A stretch of 44,836 nt of DNA, taken from contig LJCV01000278.1 in the NCBI GenBank assembly GCA_001298575.1, positions 1-44,836 of the forward strand, given 5' to 3'. The notes under the pieces are model-generated. The model was given only the letters and a program-made list of their open reading frames with translations. It did not search any database and was not told the origin of the DNA. This document shows positions 14,296 to 22,171 of this stretch, piece by piece (within the stretch, counting starts at the first letter, position 1; every line of letters starts with the position of its first letter). This DNA comes from Actinobacteria bacterium OK074 (lineage in GTDB: Bacteria > Actinomycetota > Actinomycetes > Streptomycetales > Streptomycetaceae). The translations under genes and the position numbers were made by a program.

Positions 14296-16035
14296 TTACG
14301 CGGTGACCGTCTCGCCCGGGAGGGAGAGGTCCAGGTCGACCGGGCGGTCGTCGCCCGCGTGCGTGGCCGAGGAGGCCAGCGGGCCGTGGCCGGTGGCGCG
14401 GGCGGCGACGACGTAGGCGCCCTGGGCCGGGACGGCGAGCGCGTAGCTGCCGTCGTCGGCGGTGAGCGCGGCGCCCGCCTGGCGGCCGCGGCGGTCGATC
14501 AGGGTGACCTTGGCGCGCGGCACCGGCGTACCGGCCGCGTCCAGCACCCGGCCGCGGAAACCGCCGAGGATCTCCTGGGCCCGCTCCAGGGCCGCGTCCT
14601 CCTCGCTGGAGGCGATCAGCTGCGGTGCGGTGGCCTGGCGGCGGGCCGGGAGGAAGAACGCGAGGACCGCGCCGAGGACGACGGCCGCCATGCCGATGCC
14701 GTAGGAGATGCGGAAGCCGTGCAGGGTGGGGATGGCGACGCCGTTCACGTGGTTCGCCGTGTTGGCCAGGATCATGCCGATCACGGCGCTGCCCGCGGAC
14801 GTACCGATGGAACGCATCAGCGTGTTGAGGCCGTTGGCCGCGCCCGTCTCGGAGGCGGGGACCGCGCTGACGATCAGCGCGGGCAGCGAGGCGTAGGCGA
14901 GACCGATGCCGGCGCCCAGGATCACGGTGGTGATGATGGTCTGCCACACCGCGCCCAGCATGCCCAGGCCCGCGCCGTAGCCGATGCCGATCACCAGCAG
15001 GCCGGTGACCAGGGTGTACTTCGGGCCGTAGCGGGCCGACAGCCGGGCGTAGACGGGGGCGACGAGCATCATCGTCAGGCCGAGCGGGGCCACGCACAGG
15101 CCCGCGACGACCATCGACTGGCCGAGGCCGTACCCGGTCGCCTTCGGCAGCTGGAGCAGCTGCGGCATGACGAGCGTGACGGCGTAGAAGCTGACGCCGA
15201 TCATGATCGAGGCGAGGTTGGTGAGCAGCACCTCGCGGCGGGCGGTGGTGCGCAGGTCGACCAGCGGGGCCTTCAGGCGCAGTTCGAGGACGCCCCAGGT
15301 GACCAGGACGACGACCGAGGCCGCGAACATGCCGAGGGTCGTGGCCGAGGCCCAGCCCCAGTCGGTGCCCTTGGTGATCGGCAGCAGGAACAGCACCAGG
15401 CCGAGGGAGAGGCCGAGGGCGCCGAGCACGTCGAAGGTGCCCTCGGCGCGGGCCGGGGACTCCGGTACGAGCAGCAGGGTCAGGACGATGGAGACGACGC
15501 CGACACCGGCGGCGACGAAGAACAGGGCGTGCCAGTCGAAGTGCTGCGCGATGAAGGCCGCGGCGGGCATGCCGAGGCCGCCGCCGATGCCTATCGAGGA
15601 ACTCATCAGGGCCATCGCCGAGCCGAGCTTCTCGCGCGGCAGGGTGTCGCGCATCAGGCCGATGCCGAGCGGGATGACACCCATGGAGAAGCCCTGGAGC
15701 GTACGGCCGACGATCATCACCATCAGGTTGTCGGTGAACGCGCTGATCAGCGCGCCGATCACCATCAGGCTCAGGCTCAGCAGCAGCATCCGGCGCTTGC
15801 CGTAGAGGTCGCCGAGCCGGCCCATGATCGGCGTGGCGACGGCTCCGGAGAGGAGAGTCGAGGTCAGGACCCAGGTGGCGTTGCTGGGCGCGGTGCTCAG
15901 CAGCTCCGGCAGGTCCTTGATGACCGGGACGAGCAGGGTCTGCATCACCGCGACCACGATGCCCGCGAAGGCCAGCACGGGCACGACGGCCCCGCCGGTC
16001 CTCCGGGTGGGCTGGTCGGTCGACGAATGCGTCAT
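14296..16035 (-). CDS. DHA2-type MFS transporter with a C-terminal carboxypeptidase-regulatory-like domain
   Basis: 579 aa from an ATG at 16035 with GGAGG 9 nt upstream. About 14 hydrophobic segments span residues 15-480, with the MFS motif GRLGDLYGKRRMLL after TM2 and motif C-like sequence IGIGGGLGMPAAAFI in TM5, as in drug:H+ antiporters. The last 90 residues are soluble: RGRVLDAAGTPVPRAKVTLIDRRG, then LTADDGSYALAVPAQGAYVV. That is the 7-stranded CarboxypepD_reg (transthyretin-like) fold, placed on the cytoplasmic side if the count of 14 TMs is right. The promoter region holds palindromes shared with the divergent MFS gene at 16289. Confidence 0.85.
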   Translation of the reverse strand: MTHSSTDQPTRRTGGAVVPVLAFAGIVVAVMQTLLVPVIKDLPELLSTAPSNATWVLTSTLLSGAVATPIMGRLGDLYGKRRMLLLSLSLMVIGALISAFTDNLMVMIVGRTLQGFSMGVIPLGIGLMRDTLPREKLGSAMALMSSSIGIGGGLGMPAAAFIAQHFDWHALFFVAAGVGVVSIVLTLLLVPESPARAEGTFDVLGALGLSLGLVLFLLPITKGTDWGWASATTLGMFAASVVVLVTWGVLELRLKAPLVDLRTTARREVLLTNLASIMIGVSFYAVTLVMPQLLQLPKATGYGLGQSMVVAGLCVAPLGLTMMLVAPVYARLSARYGPKYTLVTGLLVIGIGYGAGLGMLGAVWQTIITTVILGAGIGLAYASLPALIVSAVPASETGAANGLNTLMRSIGTSAGSAVIGMILANTANHVNGVAIPTLHGFRISYGIGMAAVVLGAVLAFFLPARRQATAPQLIASSEEDAALERAQEILGGFRGRVLDAAGTPVPRAKVTLIDRRGRQAGAALTADDGSYALAVPAQGAYVVAARATGHGPLASSATHAGDDRPVDLDLSLPGETVTA

Positions 16036-16174
16036 GGGGTGGGGCCTCCAAGGCCGGGAAAGAACGAGAGACAGGTCACAGGATCGAAGAAGATCCGTGC
16101 GGATGCATGCAGCGTGCAACCCGTTTCCTCGGGCAGCTATTCCGGTGGGTTGACCGTCCGGTGAATTCTTGACC

Positions 16175-16203
16175 TACCCATGGGTATCTGACGGTCCATC
16201 AGG
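16175..16203. promoter_or_regulatory. two adjacent palindromes between divergent MFS genes (includes site C)
   Basis: TACCCATGGGTA (16175-16186) is a perfect 12-bp palindrome. It abuts TCTGACGGTCCATCAGG (16187-16203), a 17-bp imperfect palindrome of the same family as the sites at 2610, 9991 and 21938. The pair lies 140 bp from the left MFS start and 86 bp from the right one, as expected for shared control of two divergent pumps. Confidence 0.6.
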
Positions 16204-16288
16204 TGCTGTCCGGTTCTGAAACCCGTAGGGGGCTGGTCCTAGGACCCGCGGACCAGCCGTTGTGCGCCTATAAACCGATGGATCGCGC

Positions 16289-17749
16289 ATGCCTGATGTG
16301 GGCACGATGACACCCATGTCGCGAGCCATCGAAGAGAGCCGTTCGGCAGCATCCCCTCCCACCGTCCCGGCCGCTCCCTGGCTGGTCGTCGCGCTCGCCT
16401 GCGTCGGACAGTTCCTCGTGGTCCTCGACGTGTCCGTGGTCAACGTGGCGCTGCCGTCGATGCGCGCCGACCTGGGGCTGAGCGTCTCGGGCCTGCAATG
16501 GGTGGTGAACGCGTACTCCATAGCCTTCGCCGGATTCATGCTGCTCGGCGGCCGGGCCGGCGACCTCTACGGGCGCAAACGGACCTTCCTCGTCGGGCTC
16601 GCCCTGTTCACCCTCGCCTCGCTCGGCGGCGGCCTCGCGCAGAACGGCACCCAGCTGCTGCTCGCGCGGGCCGTGCAGGGGCTCGGGGCGGCGGTGCTCG
16701 CGCCCTCCACGCTCACCATCATCACCTCCGCCGTCCCCGAGGGCCCCGCCCGCACCCGCGCGGTGGCGACCTGGACGGCCGTCGGCGCGGCGGGCGGGGC
16801 CGCCGGGGGAGTCGTCGGCGGAATCCTGGTCGACGTCCTGTCCTGGCGCTGGGTCCTGCTCATCAACGTGCCCGTGGGCGCCCTCGTCCTGCTCGCCGCC
16901 GCCCGCCTGCTGCCGGAGAGCCGCGCCGGGGACGGCCGCCGCCTCGACCTGCCGGGCGCGCTCCTTGCCACCACGGGGCTCGCGGTCCTCGCGTACGGCA
17001 TCGTCCAGACCGAGACGGAGGGCTGGACGGCCGCCGCCACGCTGGTGCCGCTGACCGCCGCCGTCGCCCTGATCGGCCTCTTCCTCGTCGTCGAGACGCG
17101 GACGACGGCGCCGCTCATGCCGCTGAAACTGCTGCGGCTACGGGCGGTGGCCTCCGCCAACGTGGCCATTTTCGCGGCCGGTTCGGCGATGTTCTGCATG
17201 TGGTTCTTCATCACCCTGTACGCCCAGAACGTGCTCGGCTACTCGCCGCTGCGCGCCGGGTTCGCCCAGGTGCCCAGCGCCCTCGCGGCCCTGGTCGGAT
17301 CCAAGACGGCACCGCGCGTCATGCGCGTGCTCGGGGCGCGGGCCACGGAGGTAGCCGGGGCGGCCGTCGCGGCGGTCGGGTTCGGCTGGCAGTCCACGAT
17401 GACGGCCGACGGGACGTACGTCACCGCGATCCTGCTGCCGGGGATCCTGATGATGCTCGGCGCGGGCCTCGCGACGACCCCGCTGGCCACCCTCGCGGTG
17501 TCCGGGGCGGCCCCGCGGGACGCCGGGCTGGTCTCCGGCCTCGTCAACACCTCGCGCACGATGGGCGGTTCACTCGGCCTGGCGGTCATGTCGACGATCG
17601 CGGCGTCCCGTACGGACGGGGCGACGAGCGGGGTGGCGCTGACGGAGGGGTACGCGCTGGTGTTCCGGACGGCCGCGGGGGTGCTGGTGGTGGCGGGGGT
17701 GTTGATGGCGGTGTGGTTGCCGGGGCGGGGGGTGTCTGGGAGGGCTTAG
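16289..17749 (+). CDS. DHA2-type MFS multidrug efflux transporter, 14 TM
   Basis: 486 aa. The sequence has the DHA2 start region PWLVVALACVGQFLVVLDVSVVNVALPSM, the motif A loop GGRAGDLYGRKRTFLVG and motif C with many glycines (AAGGAAGGVVGGILVD), followed by ten more hydrophobic segments. It resembles actinobacterial drug:H+ antiporters. The start is uncertain: ATG codons at 16289, 16307 and 16316 are in frame and none has a strong RBS. A possible -10 (TATAAA, 16269-16274) lies close upstream, so the true start may be the second or third ATG. Divergent from the MFS gene at 14296. Confidence 0.88.
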   Translation: MPDVGTMTPMSRAIEESRSAASPPTVPAAPWLVVALACVGQFLVVLDVSVVNVALPSMRADLGLSVSGLQWVVNAYSIAFAGFMLLGGRAGDLYGRKRTFLVGLALFTLASLGGGLAQNGTQLLLARAVQGLGAAVLAPSTLTIITSAVPEGPARTRAVATWTAVGAAGGAAGGVVGGILVDVLSWRWVLLINVPVGALVLLAAARLLPESRAGDGRRLDLPGALLATTGLAVLAYGIVQTETEGWTAAATLVPLTAAVALIGLFLVVETRTTAPLMPLKLLRLRAVASANVAIFAAGSAMFCMWFFITLYAQNVLGYSPLRAGFAQVPSALAALVGSKTAPRVMRVLGARATEVAGAAVAAVGFGWQSTMTADGTYVTAILLPGILMMLGAGLATTPLATLAVSGAAPRDAGLVSGLVNTSRTMGGSLGLAVMSTIAASRTDGATSGVALTEGYALVFRTAAGVLVVAGVLMAVWLPGRGVSGRA

Positions 17750-17894
17750 GGCCTTACGGCGAGAGGGTGTGTCCGGGGGCGGGGGCCGGCAAAGGTTTGA
17801 GGCCGGTTGGCCTGCCCGGGGGTGGGAGCCCGTAGCGCCTTGGGGCCGGGGGCAGTTGAGGGTGCCCGGGGCCGGTTGAGGTTGCCCGGGGGTG

Positions 17895-18527
17895 CTACAG
17901 CCACCCCTGCTGCCGGGCCTCCCGCATCGCCTCCATGCGGTTGCGGGTGCCCGTCTTGCCGATCGCGGCGGAGAGGTAGTTGCGGACGGTGGACTCCGAC
18001 AGGTGCAGCTTGGCGGCGATGTCGGCGACCGTCGCGCCGTCCACCGACGCCTTCAGCACGTCGCACTCGCGGGCGGTGAGCGGGCTCGGTCCGGCGCCGA
18101 GCGCTGCCGCCGCGAGCGCCGGGTCGATCACCGTCTCGCCGGTCAGCACCCGCCGGATCGCCTGCGCCAGTTCCTCCACCGGCCCGTCCTTCACCAGGAA
18201 CCCGGCGGCGCCCGCCTCCATGGCCCGGCGCAGATAGCCCGGCCGCCCGAACGTCGTCAGGATCAGCACCCGGCAGTCGGGCGCCTGGTCGCGGAGGAGG
18301 GCCGCCGCGTCGAGACCGCTCATGCCGGGCAGTTCGATGTCGAGCAGCGCCACGTCCGGACGGTGCGTCAGCACGGCGTCCACGATCACGTCGCCCGCGC
18401 CCACCTGCGCCACGACCTCCAGGTCCGGTTCCAGGCCGAGCAGCAGCGCGAGCGCGCCGCGCAGCATGCCCTGGTCCTCGGCGAGCAGGACCCGTACGCA
18501 CTTGGCGGGCCGGTGGTCGGTGGGCAT
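17895..18527 (-). CDS. NarL/FixJ-family response regulator
   Basis: 210 aa from an ATG at 18527; a GTG at 18536 is possible. The receiver domain has the acidic pair in LLAEDQ, the phospho-acceptor aspartate in DVALLDIELPG, the T in LILTTFG and K in FLVKDG. The C-terminal LuxR HTH reads LTARECDVLKASVDGATVADIAAKLHLSESTVRNYLSAAIGK. It resembles DesR-type regulators. Its probable partner kinase (20488-21804) lies on the same strand but is separated from it by the plus-strand abfB gene. The 145-nt downstream region has short G-rich near-repeats and no gene. Confidence 0.88.
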   Translation of the reverse strand: MPTDHRPAKCVRVLLAEDQGMLRGALALLLGLEPDLEVVAQVGAGDVIVDAVLTHRPDVALLDIELPGMSGLDAAALLRDQAPDCRVLILTTFGRPGYLRRAMEAGAAGFLVKDGPVEELAQAIRRVLTGETVIDPALAAAALGAGPSPLTARECDVLKASVDGATVADIAAKLHLSESTVRNYLSAAIGKTGTRNRMEAMREARQQGWL

Positions 18528-18730
18528 CTCGTTCACGGCCCAAGGGTACGGGGCGGGCGGGCCCGGGAGGCTTATTAAAGAGTGGCTATTGTTCGGTGCC
18601 GCGCCTCTTGACGGTCCCTTGGGGCGGCTCAACAATCGGGTCGGCATTCAGTGATCGCGTTTGCAATTCACTGTTCCCGCTCCCGTTCTCGATCCCGCTC
18701 TCGCTTCGGTCTTCAAACGCCCCACCCTCG

Positions 18731-18780
18731 TCGAATTTATTTCGACAATTGTTCGGCATTTCGATCCGAACGGCGTTCGG
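18731..18780. promoter_or_regulatory. cluster of inverted repeats upstream of abfB
   Basis: TCGAATTTATTTCGA (18731-18745) is an inverted repeat with 5-bp arms. CCGAACGGCGTTCGG (18766-18780) has perfect 6-bp arms around GGC, and an extra GTTCGG half-site lies at 18751-18756. The region is AT-rich compared with its surroundings and lies 95-145 bp before the abfB start, so it is likely the abfB promoter and operator region. Sugar-responsive LacI or ROK regulators use sites of this size; the regulator is not identified. Confidence 0.5.
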
Positions 18781-18791
18781 TATTTCGACAC

Positions 18792-18860
18792 CCGCAGGAA
18801 CACCAGCAGGAAGCACCCGCAGGAACACCCGCAGGAACACCCGCAGGAACACCCGCAGAC
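18792..18860. repeat. 12-bp tandem repeat in the abfB leader
   Basis: The unit CCGCAGGAACAC occurs exactly at 18792, 18817, 18829 and 18841, with a 13-bp variant between the first and second copies and a partial copy at 18853. It ends right before the AGGAGAGG ribosome-binding site of abfB. Confidence 0.85.
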
Positions 18861-18874
18861 AGGAGAGGTACACC

Positions 18875-20440
18875 GTGCTCTCAAGACTCCGGCACGTGAC
18901 CCGAGGCCGCCTCAGAAACGCCGTACTGGCCGCCCTCGCCGCCTTCGCAGTCGTCGCCGCCCTCGCCGTCGGCGCGCCCCAGGCCAGCGCCGCCAGTTCC
19001 CTCCCCTGCGACGTCTACGCCGCCGCCGGCACCCCCTGCGTGGCCGCGCACAGCCTCGTGCGGGCGCTGTACTCGTCGTACAACGGCGCGCTCTACCAGG
19101 TGCAGCGCGCCTCCGACAGCGCGACCGCCGACATCGGGCTGCTCGCGGCCGGCGGGTACGCCAACGCCGCCGCCCAGGACAGCTTCTGTTCCGGCACGAC
19201 CTGCATCGTCACCAAGATCTACGACCAGTCCGCGCGCCACAACGACCTCACGGTCGAGGGCGCGGGCGGCGCGGGCGCGGCCGACGTCGGGGCCCCCGCG
19301 GACGCGCTGCCGGTGACCGTCGGCGGCCACCAGGTCTACGGCCTGGAGATCTCCGCGGGCATGGGCTACCGCGACAACTCGACCTCCGGCGTGGCCACCA
19401 ACGGTGCCGCCGAGGGGATGTACATGGTCACCTCCGGCACCCACGTCAACGGCAGCTGCTGCTTCGACTACGGCAACGCCGAGACCAACAACAAGGACAC
19501 CGGCAACGGCCACATGGACGCGATCAACTTCGGCACCGAGTGCTGGTTCGCGCCCTGCTACGGCTCGGGCCCGTGGGTCCAGGCCGACCTGGAGAACGGC
19601 CTGTTCCAGTCGGACTCCGGCTACAGCAAGAACACCGCGAACACCGGTACGGGCGCGATCCCGTTCGTCACCGCTTTGCTGAAGAACAACGGCCAGGACC
19701 ATTTCGCCCTGAAATACGGCAACGCCCAGTCGGGTTCGCTCACGACCACGTATTCCGGCGGCGAACCCTCCACCAGCAGCGGCTACTCCCCGATGCACCA
19801 GGAGGGCGCGATCGTCCTCGGCACCGGCGGCGACAACAGCAACGGCTCCATCGGCTCGTTCTTCGAGGGCGTCATGACCGCGGGCATCCCGACCGACGCC
19901 GCCGACGACGCCGTCCAGGCCAACATCGTCTCCGTCGGCTACGGCGGCTCGACCGGCACCACCGGCACGCTCACCCCGGGCTCGGAGATCTCCTTGCGGG
20001 CGACCACCTCGTGCTGCACCGGCGACTACATCCGCCACCAGAACGGCAACGCGGTCATCTCCGCGATCACGTCGAGCAGTTCGACGCTCGACAAGAACGA
20101 CGCCACCTGGATCGTCCGCCGCGGTCTCGCCGACGCCTCCTGCATTTCCTTCGAGTCGCGCAACTACCCCGGCGACTTCCTGCGCCACTACAACTACCAG
20201 CTCTACCGCCAACCCATGGTCGGCACCGCCCAGTTCAGATCCGACGCCACGTTCTGCCCGACCACCGGCAAGAGCGGCACGGGCTCGTCGTTCGCCTCGT
20301 ACAACTACCCGACCCGCTTCCTGCGCCACTACAACTACAACGTCTACGCGGCGAGCGACGGCGGCTCGAACGCCTTCGACAGCGCCACCTCGTGGACGGA
20401 CGACGTGAGTTGGGCGGTCACGGCTCCCTGGGCGCCGTAG
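18875..20440 (+). CDS. abfB: secreted alpha-L-arabinofuranosidase B (GH54 + CBM42)
   Basis: 521 aa. The GTG at 18875 is chosen because AGGAGAGG precedes it by 6 nt and a signal peptide follows: basic MLSRLRHVTRGRLRN, a hydrophobic AVLAALAAFAVVAALAVG core and an ASA-A-type cleavage site near residue 40. Residues 42-365 form the GH54 domain, starting LPCDVYAAAGTPCVAAHSLVRALY. E222 in FGTECWF is the likely nucleophile and D320 in GTGGDNS the likely acid/base. Residues 370-521 form a CBM42 beta-trefoil with three visible copies of an IRHQN/LRHYNY repeat that bind arabinofuranosyl side chains. The enzyme releases arabinose from arabinoxylan and arabinan outside the cell. It sits between a response regulator and a kinase gene on the other strand. 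Confidence 0.93.
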   Translation: MLSRLRHVTRGRLRNAVLAALAAFAVVAALAVGAPQASAASSLPCDVYAAAGTPCVAAHSLVRALYSSYNGALYQVQRASDSATADIGLLAAGGYANAAAQDSFCSGTTCIVTKIYDQSARHNDLTVEGAGGAGAADVGAPADALPVTVGGHQVYGLEISAGMGYRDNSTSGVATNGAAEGMYMVTSGTHVNGSCCFDYGNAETNNKDTGNGHMDAINFGTECWFAPCYGSGPWVQADLENGLFQSDSGYSKNTANTGTGAIPFVTALLKNNGQDHFALKYGNAQSGSLTTTYSGGEPSTSSGYSPMHQEGAIVLGTGGDNSNGSIGSFFEGVMTAGIPTDAADDAVQANIVSVGYGGSTGTTGTLTPGSEISLRATTSCCTGDYIRHQNGNAVISAITSSSSTLDKNDATWIVRRGLADASCISFESRNYPGDFLRHYNYQLYRQPMVGTAQFRSDATFCPTTGKSGTGSSFASYNYPTRFLRHYNYNVYAASDGGSNAFDSATSWTDDVSWAVTAPWAP

Positions 20441-20450
20441 TCACGAGGGC

Positions 20451-20507
20451 GGGTTACGGCATCGCGGGCGCCGGGGCCCCGACAGGGTTACGGCATCGCG
20501 GGCGCCG
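20451..20507. repeat. 23-bp direct repeat duplicating the kinase 3' end
   Basis: Two exact copies start at 20451 and 20485, 34 bp apart. The second contains the last codons and TAA stop of the histidine kinase (minus strand). The first copy, just past abfB, repeats those codons and the stop. It looks like a local duplication at the border of the abfB gene. Confidence 0.75.
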
Positions 20508-21804
20508 CGGTTCTGGCCGGGGCGCCCGCCATCGGTACTGTGCACGGGGTCAACCCCGGTGAATCCACCGTGAGTTCGGCGGTGACCGTGAAACCGCCGT
20601 GCGGCGACGGGCCGGCTCGCAACGAGCCGCCCGCCGCCGCGAGGCGTTCGGTCAGGCCCTTGATGCCGGTGCCGCCGATGCCCTCGACCTTGGGCATCGC
20701 CACCGCCGGTACGCCGTCCCCGTCGTCGCTCACCTCCAGCCGGACCCGCTCCGCGGTGCCGTCCAGCACGATCGAGCAGTGCGAAGCGCCGCTGTGCCGC
20801 ACGATGTTGGTGACCGCCTCGCGCACCACCCAGCCCAGCAGCGCCTCCGTCTGCGGGGTCAACGGCGGCCCCGAACGCCGGAGTCGGCTCTCCACCCCGG
20901 CCGCCGACAGCGCCGAGCGGGCCCGGTCCAGCTCGGTGGCGAGGCTGCCCTCCCGGTAGCCGGTCACCGCCTCGCGGATCTCGGTCAGCGCCTGGCGGCC
21001 CACCGACTCGATGTCCTCGATCTGGGTCAGCGAGGCGTCCAGGTCCCGCCGGGCCAGCCGCCGGGCCGCCTCCGACTTGACCACGATCACCGAGAGCGTG
21101 TGCCCGAGCAGGTCGTGCAGGTCCCGGGAGAACCGCAGCCGCTCCTCCTCCACCGCGCGGCGCGCCAACTCCTCCCGGGCGTTTGCCAGTTCGCGTACCG
21201 CCTCGGCCAGGGAGAGGATCGCCGCCGTCACCATGGCGGAGATCCAGGTGGCGTACGCGATGGTCAGGGCGTCGGAGCCGTCGCTGACCCAGGAGACCGC
21301 ACCCGCGAGCAGCGCCACGGCCGTCGCGGTCTCCCGGAGGGCGCGCCACCCGCGGACCACCGCGCCGGTGGCGAGGCCGAGGAGCGGGAAGAACATCACC
21401 CAGTCGTCGCCGTAGCCGAGGGCGAAGGCGCAGGTCACCACGGTCATCAGGCCGAGCGCCACCCGGGTGGAGGTGGACTCCCGCTTCTCCTTGTCGAAGA
21501 CGCGGAACGACACATAGACGTAGAGGGAGTTGAAGGTGAGCAGGCCCGCGCCGCCGATCAGCGGATTCGGGGTGTGGCCCTGGAAGAGGTTCGAGAAGGC
21601 GCCCATGCCCATGAGCAGCCACGGCAGCAGGGTGAAACCGGTGGGGCTCGGGCCCGTGATCCGGAGCGGTCTCCCGGCCTTCCGGGCGGCCCGCTGCTCG
21701 GCCTTGAAGCGCTTGTTCTGCTCCTTCGCGCGCCGGAACTCCGTGCGCAGCCGCCGGAACCGGTCAACGGCCGGTCGGCACAGCGCCGTTCGCCACCAGG
21801 GCAT
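20488..21804 (-). CDS. DesK-type sensor histidine kinase
   Basis: 438 aa from an ATG at 21804 with GGGGGAGG 4 nt upstream. A basic N-terminal segment is followed by about five or six hydrophobic stretches (residues 50-200), then a coiled-coil-like linker and the HisKA_3 box RFSRDLHDLLGHTLSVIVVKSEAARRL with the phospho-accepting H. The ATP-binding domain has EAVTNIVRHSGAS, DDGDGV and a GGTGIKGLTERLAAAGG loop. This matches DesK/NarX-type kinases that pair with LuxR-type regulators, so the gene at 17895 is the likely partner. The signal is unknown. Confidence 0.88.
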   Translation of the reverse strand: MPWWRTALCRPAVDRFRRLRTEFRRAKEQNKRFKAEQRAARKAGRPLRITGPSPTGFTLLPWLLMGMGAFSNLFQGHTPNPLIGGAGLLTFNSLYVYVSFRVFDKEKRESTSTRVALGLMTVVTCAFALGYGDDWVMFFPLLGLATGAVVRGWRALRETATAVALLAGAVSWVSDGSDALTIAYATWISAMVTAAILSLAEAVRELANAREELARRAVEEERLRFSRDLHDLLGHTLSVIVVKSEAARRLARRDLDASLTQIEDIESVGRQALTEIREAVTGYREGSLATELDRARSALSAAGVESRLRRSGPPLTPQTEALLGWVVREAVTNIVRHSGASHCSIVLDGTAERVRLEVSDDGDGVPAVAMPKVEGIGGTGIKGLTERLAAAGGSLRAGPSPHGGFTVTAELTVDSPGLTPCTVPMAGAPARTAAPAMP

Positions 21805-21937
21805 CGGTCCTCCCCCTTCTATCGCCGTCACCTCAGCGTACGGACGGGGGCGGGGGCGCGGCAGAGCCGGTTGTACGGCGACGGGCAGGACAAATGTCAT
21901 GGGTGGGCGCTCTCGGGGTGGGGCGCGGAACCGCACA

Positions 21938-21954
21938 TCTGACATACCGTCAGG
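21938..21954. promoter_or_regulatory. 17-bp palindrome, site D, just upstream of the MaoC promoter
   Basis: TCTGACATACCGTCAGG is an imperfect palindrome of the same family as the sites at 2610, 9991 and 16187. It ends 4 bp before the -35 of the predicted MaoC-operon promoter, which would suit an activator or a second repressor. Confidence 0.55.
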
Positions 21955-21958
21955 AGTC

Positions 21959-21987
21959 TTCACAACTCCCGGGCCCTGGGTTATACA
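21959..21987 (+). promoter_or_regulatory. predicted promoter of the MaoC-ADH-SDR operon
   Basis: TTCACA (21959-21964) and TATACA (21982-21987) are separated by exactly 17 bp, a good match to the vegetative sigma factor consensus for Streptomyces. Transcription would start near 21994, leaving a leader of about 178 nt before the MaoC ATG. The rest of the 367-nt gap (21805-22171) is GC-rich sequence in which I see no gene. Confidence 0.6.
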
Positions 21988-22000
21988 GGCTGTGCCGCAC

Positions 22001-22014
22001 TGGAACGCGTTGCA
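22001..22014. promoter_or_regulatory. KstR-consensus operator 2
   Basis: TGGAACGCGTTGCA matches TNNAACNNGTTNNA at every fixed position and extends to a 16-bp near-palindrome CTGGAACGCGTTGCAG. It begins about 7 nt after the predicted transcription start of the MaoC operon, a standard repressor position. Together with the KstR-like gene at 4369 it argues for a working regulon. Confidence 0.72.
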
Positions 22015-22171
22015 GAAACCCCACCACCGGACGGGTTCCGCGGCCCCGTGAGCGACCTCGGTGCGGCCGACGGTGCGGACGGCCGCACCGGGGTCCTGAA
22101 CTGCCCGTCCCAGCCCGTCCGTTCCGATTCCGCCCCCGTCTTCCGCCCCCGTCAACGGTTCCAGGAGTCCC

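Noticed and set aside
13478..16051. An 857-codon minus-strand open frame covering the methyltransferase and the MFS gene
   Set aside because: The upstream two thirds are an Arg/Pro/Gly-rich shadow of the MFS gene in another frame; only the last 217 codons look like protein.
16116..16129. A further KstR-like site TGCAACCCGTTTCC upstream of the MFS gene at 14296
   Set aside because: The last fixed base is C instead of A and symmetry is poor; one miss is expected by chance over this much intergenic DNA, so it is not counted with the two perfect sites.
18792..18860. CRISPR-like array
   Set aside because: Units are 12 bp, contiguous and without unique spacers, and no cas genes occur.
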